Positions 1 through 6,334 of a stretch of DNA of 7,869 nucleotides are shown piece after piece (position 1 is the first letter of the stretch; each line of letters begins with the position of its first letter). The position numbers and the translations under genes were made by a program. Under the pieces are notes generated by a model that did no database searches, had not been told where the DNA came from, and saw only the letters and a list, made by a program, of their open reading frames with translations. Source of the DNA: JARROD01 sp037384225 (GTDB lineage Bacteria; Pseudomonadota; Gammaproteobacteria; Pseudomonadales; Cellvibrionaceae); NCBI GenBank assembly GCA_037384225.1, contig JARROD010000251.1:1-7869 (forward strand). Direction: 5' to 3'.

Positions 1-14
1 GTCATTCTTGGCAT
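1..14 (-). CDS. Start of an unidentified gene, cut by the window edge
   Basis: Only the first codons are present: ATG CCA AGA ATG AC, read on the minus strand, giving M-P-R-M-T or similar. The start is chosen because AAGGAGA lies just upstream (25-19) with TAAC between it and the ATG; the second in-frame ATG at 5-3 is less well placed. It follows the RidA-family gene by 71 bases in the same direction, so it is probably the next gene of the same cluster. Those 71 bases are clearly AT-rich beside the GC-rich coding DNA, and I see neither a hairpin terminator nor a convincing promoter in them. Nothing can be said about function from five codons. Confidence 0.6.
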
Positions 15-18
15 GTTA

Positions 19-25
19 TCTCCTT
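19..25 (-). promoter_or_regulatory. Strong ribosome-binding site for the gene starting at 14
   Basis: AAGGAGA on the minus strand, with GGAG five bases before the ATG at 14-12. It is one of the strongest Shine-Dalgarno matches in the window, and it is the main evidence that a real gene begins at the left edge. Confidence 0.6.
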
Positions 26-85
26 AAAATTTTTTACCTGATATTTGTTTTCTCTACAAAATGAATTTGGATATTCGCATATTGA

Positions 86-511
86 TCAATTTTTAATCCC
101 TCCGTCCCCTTTCCCTTCTGGCACAGCTGCCACTACCTCGAACATAACCAGCGCCTGCGCCGGCAATGCCGCTACCTGAAAGGCGGTGCGTACCGGTTTT
201 GGCGGCGTCACTCCGTGGCCGGGGAGCCAGGCGGCGTAAACCTGATCCACAGCCTTGAAGTTTTTTATATCCGTCAACATCAGTGTGACCTTGACCAGGT
301 CTGCCCTTGTACACCCCGCTGCGTTGAGGATCGCGTCGATATTGGCCAGGGTACGGTGCGTCTGGGCTTCGAGCCCCTGGTCGAGGGCGCCCGTCTCCGG
401 GTCTCTGCCGGTCTGGCCGGCGACAAAAACCAGGTCACCGCAGCGCAGGGCCTGCGAATAGGTGCCTATGGCGGGGGCGGCGGCGTTGGTTTGAATGCGG
501 ATTTTATTCAT
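86..511 (-). CDS. RidA-family (YjgF/YER057c/UK114) protein, probable imine/enamine deaminase
   Basis: A 141-residue protein, the usual length for this family of trimeric cytosolic proteins. Known members hydrolyse reactive imines or enamines released by PLP- or flavin-dependent enzymes. Family signatures are visible: AIGTYSQA (14-21), VFVAGQTGRDPETG (28-41), the central helix with QT and N57, the LVKVTLMLTD strand (72-81), and PVRTAFQVAALP (106-117). Arg108 matches the carboxylate-binding Arg105 of E. coli RidA, and Tyr18 matches Tyr17. Aligned by eye from memory, the positions of E. coli Ser30, Cys107 and Glu120 are Ala31, Ala110 and Met123, so this is probably a divergent Rid subgroup and not housekeeping RidA. 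It starts 16 bases after the preceding stop, with AAGGG about 11 bases upstream. Its place in a biosynthetic operon suggests it clears or shapes an imine intermediate of the pathway. Confidence 0.9.
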   Translation of the reverse strand: MNKIRIQTNAAAPAIGTYSQALRCGDLVFVAGQTGRDPETGALDQGLEAQTHRTLANIDAILNAAGCTRADLVKVTLMLTDIKNFKAVDQVYAAWLPGHGVTPPKPVRTAFQVAALPAQALVMFEVVAAVPEGKGDGGIKN

Positions 512-527
512 GGCTCGACAGACCCTT

Positions 528-1295
528 TCATTTCATCTTTTCGGCGGTCATGGGAATTTCTACGTTGACTTTCACCGGGCCGCCGCTCAGGGGCGCCAAA
601 TCCATAAGCTGCGGTTTGCAGGGGTGGATGATCTGTAACAATACAACGTTGGCGGGGTTGGCGAAGCGCAGTTGGAAAAAATGAAACTGGGTGATGTTCG
701 AGCAGTAGATCCAAAGGTTCTGCTGGCGGTAGATGTAGTCGCTGAAGCTCCGGCTTTCCATGGGCTCGGTGCGAATTTCCAGCGGGTTTTCCGTGAGAAT
801 CCGTTTGGTAAGCGCAAAATTTTCCAGCGCTACCTTCCAGCTTTGTTCATAACTGCGCTTGCTGGAGCCTCTGGACCGCGGCAGTTCGCCGCGCTGTTTC
901 AGGCGGATATTTTCCCGTAGGAAGCGCTCCCTTTCCGTGTCGGCGTCGTAGTCACCGGTTGTCAGGCGGGTGAGAAAATGATCGGCGTCGCGGCTGCTGA
1001 CCCAGACTTTGTGAATCAATTTGAAATAGGTGATAGCGGTGGGGTTGATATCGAAGATGGTTAGTCTCTGGGGGCGCCATAGGGGAATCAGGTTGAGACC
1101 GTAAAGGCCGCCGACGACACTGATCATATGTATATCTTCCCGCCGCTGTGGGGAGACGCTGTCGTAGTGAGCGCGAAACGCCGGGAATTCACTGAATGAG
1201 CCATCCTGAGCGCCGTCGTCGGTACCGTAGAAAATATTTTCAGGGTAATCGTCATACATATTTCTGTTAAAGGCTCTGGGGGCGAGTTTTGTCAT
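528..1295 (-). CDS. Unrecognised Rossmann-like protein, possible SAM-dependent transferase
   Basis: A 255-residue protein that I cannot assign to a named family. The stretch ISVVGGLYGLNL (58-69), followed by LTIFDINPTA (78-87), looks like a glycine-rich beta-alpha turn and then an acidic residue (Asp82) at the end of strand 2. That is the pattern of SAM-binding Rossmann folds. A basic helical middle (about 110-165) is followed by LWIYCSNITQFHF and a strand-rich end. The FDINP pattern is faintly like 3-amino-3-carboxypropyl transferases of the BtaA type, but this is a guess. No signal peptide or membrane segment is visible. The start MTKLAPRAF at 1295 is preferred over an upstream in-frame ATG at 1436 because that extension overlaps the ligase gene; a GGAG lies about 12 bases before the chosen ATG, 19 bases after the ligase stop. 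Confidence 0.75.
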   Translation of the reverse strand: MTKLAPRAFNRNMYDDYPENIFYGTDDGAQDGSFSEFPAFRAHYDSVSPQRREDIHMISVVGGLYGLNLIPLWRPQRLTIFDINPTAITYFKLIHKVWVSSRDADHFLTRLTTGDYDADTERERFLRENIRLKQRGELPRSRGSSKRSYEQSWKVALENFALTKRILTENPLEIRTEPMESRSFSDYIYRQQNLWIYCSNITQFHFFQLRFANPANVVLLQIIHPCKPQLMDLAPLSGGPVKVNVEIPMTAEKMK

Positions 1296-1314
1296 CGTGT
1301 CCGGTCTCCATTGG

Positions 1315-2814
1315 CTATACCTCTGATGGTTGTTTATCTGCCGGCGGCAGCGTGTCGAGTGTTGGGTTGGCATCGTCTTCCCAGATTGGCCGGTTGTGTT
1401 GGCGGTCAATATGATCCAGCCGGTGTGCCCATTCATTTCTCAACGTGGTACCATCGCCGGCTATGTTATCTATCATTGTGTTTTTCGTTGTTTTAATGCT
1501 GCTCATGTCCAAGTGAGAGGGCTGCGCAGCCGTTGGGGGATGGGGATACCGGGACGTCTGTTTACGTGTGCTCTGTCGCGTGTAGCCGATGACCACAGTG
1601 CGGGCGATGGTGTCCAGGGCGCGGTTGACCACCTGGGTGTCAGGGTGGCGAAGCGTGATAAATCCATCGCCGGTATAGGTGGCCGCTTTGGCGGCGCCGA
1701 TGCGCGGCAGACGGCTGTCGACCACCAGCTCGCCGACGTGTTGTTTTATAGTCTCCAGACCTTTCACACTTTCTATCCGCCCCGCGCCCGGGCCGCGCAA
1801 AAAAATCGTGCCCACGGCGTATAGGTGTTTCCGCGGGCCGTCGAAGCGCCCGTCCAGCGTCAACTTGGCCCAGGCCCGGTGGGAGTCGAATCCGTAGGCG
1901 TAACCGAACATCGGGCCGATTCGCGCGCCCGCCGGTCTCAAGGTGGCGTCGGTAAAGCGAACGCTGCCGTCGTCGAGTAGAAAACCTTCCATATGGGTGA
2001 AAGCGTTGCCCGGCGATAGTGCCCGGACGGCTTGCAGACCCTGTTTGATAAAATGTTGGCAACCGGCGTCGTCAGTTTCTCGAGGTATTACGCAGCGCCA
2101 CTGAACGACGGGGCGTTCCAGCGCTTCGAGAATCGAGGGGCTATAACGGCAGAGCGCATGCAGGCGCGGCTCGCCGGCGAGGGTAATGGTGTCGATGCAG
2201 AGTTCCCGCCCTTCGAGGTAGTCCTCGGCCAGAACAGGGTTGTGCCTGTCGGGCCGCAAAAGTTCCAGCGCCAGCCGCAGTTGTTCGCGATTTCGGATAC
2301 GCCAGGTTGCCAGGGCGCCGCTGCCGCCCGGAGGCTTTAGTACTATCGGGAAACCCACTTGATTGACAAATGCGTCGGCCTCTGTAGCGCTGGTTATCAC
2401 CCGGTCGAGGGCGACGCCGATACCGGCATCCCGAAGCGTTTGCTTGCAACGGGTTTTGTCGAGTGTGCGCCGAGCGGCGGTGACACCCAGGCCGGGCAGG
2501 CGCAGTGTCTCGCCAGCTTGCGCGACGGGCAACAAGAGTGTTTCCTGCACCGTGACAAGACGCTCCAGCGCGCCGTGTTTTTGCATAAGTTGGCGCGCGG
2601 CGGCAAGTAATTGATCGGCATGGAAGATGTTGCCGACCAGAATCAGGTCGGCAAATAGTGGGTCTTTGTGTTTGTTTATGTCAACCGCCGGTGATTGTGC
2701 GCAGATGACGAACAGGCGCACAGAATCCATCTGTTTGAGGGCCCGCGCCGCACGCAGACTTTCACCGGTGAGGCGGGGGCAAACAAAAACGATTTGACGC
2801 GCTGCCGACGTCAT
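1315..2814 (-). CDS. ATP-grasp carboxylate ligase with an extra C-terminal tail
   Basis: A 499-residue protein. The N-terminal Rossmann-like domain (about 1-115) opens with IVFVCPRLTGESLRAA. The ATP-grasp fold follows: LDKTRCKQTLRDAGI (118-132), the ATP-binding strand PIVLKPPGGSGA (156-167, Lys160), AEDYLEGREL (196-205), HMEGFLLDDGS (274-284) and FTDATLRPAGARI (287-299). Such enzymes activate a carboxylate as acyl phosphate and join it to an amine, or less often to a hydroxyl or thiol. The usual metal-binding Glu-x-Asn of the last motif reads Asp289-Ala-Thr291 here; Glu276 and Arg293 are kept. The fold seems to end near residue 410, and about 89 further hydrophilic residues follow that I cannot place. 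The ATG at 2814 overlaps the previous stop by 4 bases (ATGA), with only a weak AGG upstream, so translational coupling is likely. The substrate is unknown. Confidence 0.88.
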   Translation of the reverse strand: MTSAARQIVFVCPRLTGESLRAARALKQMDSVRLFVICAQSPAVDINKHKDPLFADLILVGNIFHADQLLAAARQLMQKHGALERLVTVQETLLLPVAQAGETLRLPGLGVTAARRTLDKTRCKQTLRDAGIGVALDRVITSATEADAFVNQVGFPIVLKPPGGSGALATWRIRNREQLRLALELLRPDRHNPVLAEDYLEGRELCIDTITLAGEPRLHALCRYSPSILEALERPVVQWRCVIPRETDDAGCQHFIKQGLQAVRALSPGNAFTHMEGFLLDDGSVRFTDATLRPAGARIGPMFGYAYGFDSHRAWAKLTLDGRFDGPRKHLYAVGTIFLRGPGAGRIESVKGLETIKQHVGELVVDSRLPRIGAAKAATYTGDGFITLRHPDTQVVNRALDTIARTVVIGYTRQSTRKQTSRYPHPPTAAQPSHLDMSSIKTTKNTMIDNIAGDGTTLRNEWAHRLDHIDRQHNRPIWEDDANPTLDTLPPADKQPSEV

Positions 2815-3593
2815 CGCTGCCTGCTCTCCGCAGCGCGGCGGACCCGCAACTGCGCCTCGCGGGCGGCCTTGTCATAAATCACATACTGAATCAAATCGCG
2901 GTGGCAGCGCGCGGTATCCTCTGGGGAAAGCGGTTCCAGGCCGTGAAAGGATCGGTCCGAGCGCTCGAACGCCAGCAGCGAGTTGGGTTTGAACGGTGCG
3001 GTGTCGACCTTGATAAAATCCTCGAATGGGTGATGCAGGCTGCGGGCACAGCTAAAGCCGGGCCGGCGCGGGCGGTACAACGAAGTACCCAGGTGCGCGG
3101 CGCTTGCGTCCGCCGGTAAGTAAATCAGCAGCACGATCAGTTTGGTGTGCAGATCGGAGTGTGGCTGCAGAAAAAATCCCGCCCGGTGGCGGATCAACTG
3201 CGCTTCGACGCGGACTTCCGGCCAATGATCTGCAGCGCCGAAGCGCGCCCGCAGTGGCCCGGCGAAGCTTTCCAGCACGGCTTGGGCCAGTGCGGGGCTG
3301 AACAGCCAGGTATTGAATTGCTCCCAGAAATTTTTCATTTCGGCGGGTAGATCTTGGGTCCAGCCGTCACTTAAATCTCTCTGCTCCCTGAACTGAAAGT
3401 GTTCGAGTTTGAGGCTGGTAATTTCAAACAGATTCCGGTAGGCACCGGCACCGGGCAAATGCTGCAACAGTGCGCGGTAATACTTATCGGGGAAAAAACC
3501 GTCGAGAAAATAGTGAGGGTAGGGGGCGGCCTGCGGTTGCGCCGTGCGCAGACGAGCGATCATATGGGACAGCGGTGAGTTCGAAGCCTTCAT
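2811..3593 (-). CDS. Fe(II)/2-oxoglutarate oxygenase (2OG-FeII_Oxy type)
   Basis: A 260-residue protein. The opening YPHYFLDGFFPDKYYRALL (25-43) is typical of the prolyl-hydroxylase-like 2OG oxygenases. The iron site is visible as His145-Ser-Asp147 in LQPHSDLHTK and the distal His217 in DRSFHGLEPL; Arg232 is well placed to bind the 2OG carboxylate. LGTSLYRP (168-175) is also usual in this family. It would hydroxylate, or otherwise oxidise, an unknown substrate, coupled to 2OG decarboxylation. The reading frame stays open far upstream (to 4055), but the start at 3593 is chosen because it forms a 4-base ATGA overlap with the stop of the flavin monooxygenase gene and because homology begins there; the upstream stretch is only the antisense-free shadow of that gene. 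The ribosome-binding site is weak, as expected for a coupled gene. Confidence 0.88.
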   Translation of the reverse strand: MKASNSPLSHMIARLRTAQPQAAPYPHYFLDGFFPDKYYRALLQHLPGAGAYRNLFEITSLKLEHFQFREQRDLSDGWTQDLPAEMKNFWEQFNTWLFSPALAQAVLESFAGPLRARFGAADHWPEVRVEAQLIRHRAGFFLQPHSDLHTKLIVLLIYLPADASAAHLGTSLYRPRRPGFSCARSLHHPFEDFIKVDTAPFKPNSLLAFERSDRSFHGLEPLSPEDTARCHRDLIQYVIYDKAAREAQLRVRRAAESRQR

Positions 3594-4687
3594 TGGCGAG
3601 CCTGTTCTGCGCGGCGGATCAGCGGCAGCACATCGCGGCCGAAAATCATCATCTCTTCGAGCTTCGGCCAGCCCGAAATCACAAACTGAGTAACGCCGAT
3701 GCGTTTGTAGTCGAGCAGGGCCGAGGCCACTTCGTCGAAAGAGCCCACCAGCGTGATCGCCGAGGAGCCATAGTGGGGCACCAGTCCGGTCCACAACTGC
3801 TGGTTCAACCAGTCGACCTGATCGGCGATTGCCAGCGCGCCCTGCAGCGTCTGCGAGTCGCTGCTGCGGAGTATATGCCGCTCGCGCCGGGTAATCCCGC
3901 CGTCCTGTGGCAACAGCGCCGCGGCGGCGCGCATCGCCTCCTCGCGTGTCGACCGGCACACCAGGCACAGCCGCAGACAGACCTCGATGCCGTGTTCGCG
4001 GGCGCGGGCCACCGGCGCGCGCAGTGTTTCCGGCGTATCGATTAAGCGCATCCAACAGTTACCCCGGGCGCGGGCCAGGCGCTGAGCTTGGGGCGAGTGT
4101 CCGGCGATATAAATTTCCGGCGCACATCGCTTTGGGGCCAGAAAGGGAGTGCAGATTCTGCCTTTTTCGATACGGTAGTATTCCCCGGCGAAATTGACAT
4201 CGACATTGCCGCGGTTATGCCAGAAAGCGTTGCTGATAGCGAGAAATTCCCCGGCGCGGGCGTAGCGTTGATCGTGATCGAGAAAATCGCCGTAACCGCG
4301 TTGTTCGGCCGGTGAACTGCCGGCAACGACGTTGAGCGCAATGCGCCCGTCGATCAGCGCCGAGAGGGTGTTGAGTTGTTGCACAAAGGTGGTTGGCTGC
4401 ATTAACCCCAGGCGGTAAGCGGCGATAAATTTCAGTTTGCGCACGGCCCGGCCCAGGGCGCAGGCGACCAGCAGGGTATCCGGTTCGTAACGGCTGAAGG
4501 AAATCAGCACCGAGTCTATGCCGATCGCTTCGGCGCAGCCGGCGAAATCGATCCAGGCGTCCATATCGGGCAGGGCGGCGGGCGAGGCGTTTTCCGTGGT
4601 CAACACCCGCGAGGTTTCCCAGGCGGTGCGCATACCCAGTTCGCCGCCTTTGGGCAGCATCCAGTGAAAGCGCAATGCCACGTTCAC
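3590..4687 (-). CDS. SsuD-like flavin-dependent monooxygenase (LLM class)
   Basis: A 365-residue protein of the bacterial luciferase-like TIM-barrel superfamily, closest in layout to the alkanesulfonate monooxygenase SsuD. It shows RFHWMLPKGGE (6-16), KLKFIAAYRLGLMQPTTFVQQLNTLSALIDGRIALNVVAG across 85-123 with the DGR-N-V-G core, YGDFLDHDQRYARAGEF (132-148), and the C-terminal QFVISGWPKLEEMMIFG. These enzymes use reduced FMN and O2. Compared by eye with E. coli SsuD, Arg226 is kept (Arg239) but His228, Arg297 and Tyr331 appear as Cys241, Tyr306 and Trp340, so a sulfonate substrate is unlikely. No flavin reductase is seen nearby. The start is GTG with a 4-base GTGA overlap with the PhyH-type gene; a second GTG at 4681 has better spacing from GGAGG (7 bases) and could be the true start, costing two residues. 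Confidence 0.9.
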   Translation of the reverse strand: MNVALRFHWMLPKGGELGMRTAWETSRVLTTENASPAALPDMDAWIDFAGCAEAIGIDSVLISFSRYEPDTLLVACALGRAVRKLKFIAAYRLGLMQPTTFVQQLNTLSALIDGRIALNVVAGSSPAEQRGYGDFLDHDQRYARAGEFLAISNAFWHNRGNVDVNFAGEYYRIEKGRICTPFLAPKRCAPEIYIAGHSPQAQRLARARGNCWMRLIDTPETLRAPVARAREHGIEVCLRLCLVCRSTREEAMRAAAALLPQDGGITRRERHILRSSDSQTLQGALAIADQVDWLNQQLWTGLVPHYGSSAITLVGSFDEVASALLDYKRIGVTQFVISGWPKLEEMMIFGRDVLPLIRRAEQARQ

Positions 4688-5529
4688 GCCTCCACCATCC
4701 AGGGCACCGGCGGCGGCAGCACACCGTGGGTGGCGGCCCAGTGTTGCAATGCCCAGGGCGGTGTGTCGACATCCCGGTAGCCGCCCAGGAGCTGATATGT
4801 CACCGGGTCTACAGTGGCCAGCTGCGCAGCGTCGGGCGCTTCCAGATAGACCTCGGGTTTCATCCAGCGATAGGCGTAGCCGTATATCAATACCTTGGAT
4901 ACGCGATCGCTGAGATTGGGCGCCGCGGTGTGATAAATGCGGTTGTCGAACAGCAGTGCGTCGCCGGCGTTGAGGCGCGGATCGCAGACTTCCAGCGCCG
5001 GCGGATCCACTTCGCCCTTGGGAATTGACAGAGGCGTTTCCAGCAGATGGCTTTTGCGCGCCATCAGGGTGAGGCCGGAATTGGGCTGATGAAAGTCGGT
5101 CAGGCAGTAACAGACCTTGATGCCCACCCGCGGCAGTTGGCGGTGACCCAGGTCCCGGGGAATGCGGATATCCCGGTGCCAGCCGCGCCGGAAGGGCGGC
5201 GCGGCGGGATCTTCCGGCCGCTTGTAAATCAGCGCCGTGGAGTGGAGGTGTATGTTGGGGCTTAACAACTGTACCACCAGGGACACGGTGGCGGTGTTGC
5301 TAACCAGCGCCAGGGACACCTTTTCCTTAAGTAAGCCGGGGCGCAAATCGACATGGTTGTACTCCGGCCGGTTGCGGACTTCGAACTTGTCGAGAAAAGG
5401 GCGTGCGCGGCGGTCTCCCATCGCGATCAAACGTTCCACGGTGGCGGCATCCAATGCCTTGGGTACAATTAAAAAACCATCTTCATCGAAGCTTTTGCGC
5501 TGCTCGGGTTGCAGAGGAACAAAATCCAT
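4684..5529 (-). CDS. Phytanoyl-CoA dioxygenase (PhyH)-family Fe(II)/2OG oxygenase
   Basis: A 281-residue protein of normal PhyH-family length. It opens with FDEDGFLIVPKALDAATVERL (14-34), the standard start of this fold. The iron ligands are seen as His118-Arg-Asp120 in GWHRDIRIPRD and His200 in RIYHTAAPN; Arg209 in SDRVSK is the probable 2OG-binding residue. LTDFHQPNSGLTLMARKSH (143-161) matches the family's conserved strand before the double-stranded helix closes. Bacterial members mostly hydroxylate, or sometimes halogenate, small natural-product intermediates. The Asp in HxD argues against a halogenase here. The ATG at 5529 has TAAGGA (5539-5534) four bases upstream, one of the clearer sites in the operon. 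Upstream lie the N gap and a tandem repeat, so this gene could also have its own promoter. Confidence 0.9.
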   Translation of the reverse strand: MDFVPLQPEQRKSFDEDGFLIVPKALDAATVERLIAMGDRRARPFLDKFEVRNRPEYNHVDLRPGLLKEKVSLALVSNTATVSLVVQLLSPNIHLHSTALIYKRPEDPAAPPFRRGWHRDIRIPRDLGHRQLPRVGIKVCYCLTDFHQPNSGLTLMARKSHLLETPLSIPKGEVDPPALEVCDPRLNAGDALLFDNRIYHTAAPNLSDRVSKVLIYGYAYRWMKPEVYLEAPDAAQLATVDPVTYQLLGGYRDVDTPPWALQHWAATHGVLPPPVPWMVEA

Positions 5530-5541
5530 TGTGTCCTTACC

Positions 5542-5565
5542 NNNNNNNNNNNNNNNNNNNNNNNN
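5542..5565. other. Assembly gap (24 N)
   Basis: Twenty-four unknown bases between the methyltransferase and PhyH-type genes. The gap sits directly beside a 14-base tandem repeat, so the most likely cause is a repeat array that was not resolved. The real spacing between the two genes is therefore unknown. Confidence 0.95.
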
Positions 5566-5603
5566 GCGTTAATTGTTTTGCGTCAATTGTTTTGCGTCAA
5601 TCA
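5566..5603. repeat. 14-base tandem repeat next to the assembly gap
   Basis: Plus-strand units GCGTTAATTGTTTT (5566-5579) and GCGTCAATTGTTTT (5580-5593) are followed by the partial unit GCGTCAAT (5594-5601). The two full units differ at one base. On the minus strand each unit carries TTGACG or TTAACG, and the methyltransferase stop codon (5599-5597) lies in the partial unit. More copies may be hidden in the adjoining N run. Confidence 0.85.
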
Positions 5604-6328
5604 AGTCGGGTTAGAATGCAGCAATGTTGCATTTCGTCGTTTACCGGCGCCAGGATGCTGGCTTGCGGATACAGGCGTTGCATATAGGTTGCGGTATAAA
5701 ATACGTGATGTGTTTTTTGCTGTTCCGGACGATAGACGTTTGTTTTTTCGCTATCGGTATATAAATCCCTGCCGTTAATCAGTATACACCAGTTTGCCTG
5801 TTTTGCTTGTTGCAGCAGGGCATCGCAATCTATATCCGGACTGTCTCTTTGCAAACGCCAGCGGAGATTGTTGCCCGGATATTTTTCCGGCCAGGAATGA
5901 TAGTGGGGATCGATAAAGGTAAACGCCAGTTTTCCATTCGGTTTCAACAACCTTGTCAGTGCATCAACCAGTTCAAACATATCGGACCGCGGCGTGTTGG
6001 TGAAAACCGAATAGGCGACAATGTAGTCGTAGCCTTGTTGTAGATCCGGCAGCGGCAGACTCGGTACGCCGTGAGGGTTGAAAAAGAAACAGTGGCGGTT
6101 GTAGTGGTGCCAGTGCGCTGTTGGAAAAGCCCGGCTTCCGGCCGCGACGGCTTCTGCGCAGACATCGATACAGGTGTAGTTTTTCTCACGCAGCGTCGAG
6201 CGCGGATCGCGCAGTAGATTGCCGATATTACCGCCGAAATCCAATACCACTTTATTGCTCCAGTCGCGCTCGCCCAGTTGCAGGGAGAAATAAGTAAACT
6301 GGTGCAGTTTGCGGGAGAAAAATGCCAT
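5597..6328 (-). CDS. Class I SAM-dependent methyltransferase
   Basis: A 243-residue protein. The SAM-binding motif I is VVLDFGGNIGNLL (27-39); the acidic end of strand 2 is Asp55 in YTCIDVCAEAV. Motif post-I/II is YDYIVAYSVFTNT (100-112), followed by LTRLLKPNGKLAFTFIDP (124-141). This is the standard layout of small-molecule methyltransferases of the Methyltransf_11/25 kind. The remaining third (about 141-243) is a substrate-side region that I cannot match to a known acceptor, so O-, N- or C-methylation cannot be told apart. The ATG is 6 bases after the stop of the TauD-type gene, with no good Shine-Dalgarno sequence (only GAG about 9 bases away), so it probably relies on coupled translation. 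The gene ends inside a short tandem repeat next to an assembly gap. Confidence 0.88.
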   Translation of the reverse strand: MAFFSRKLHQFTYFSLQLGERDWSNKVVLDFGGNIGNLLRDPRSTLREKNYTCIDVCAEAVAAGSRAFPTAHWHHYNRHCFFFNPHGVPSLPLPDLQQGYDYIVAYSVFTNTPRSDMFELVDALTRLLKPNGKLAFTFIDPHYHSWPEKYPGNNLRWRLQRDSPDIDCDALLQQAKQANWCILINGRDLYTDSEKTNVYRPEQQKTHHVFYTATYMQRLYPQASILAPVNDEMQHCCILTRLD

Positions 6329-6334
6329 AAATTT

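Noticed and set aside
1296..1436. N-terminal extension of the Rossmann-like protein to an ATG at 1436
   Set aside because: It overlaps the ligase tail in another frame, has no ribosome-binding site and no family-like sequence.
3594..4055. N-terminal extension of the 2OG oxygenase to an ATG at 4055
   Set aside because: The extension is Arg/Gly/Ala-rich out-of-frame translation of the flavin monooxygenase gene; the ATGA junction at 3593 and the family start point give the true start.
3590..4687. Naming the flavin enzyme ssuD (sulfonate utilisation) together with TauD as a sulfur-starvation operon
   Set aside because: Key SsuD residues appear to be missing, there is no ssuABC or tauABC transporter or reductase, and the neighbours are biosynthetic.
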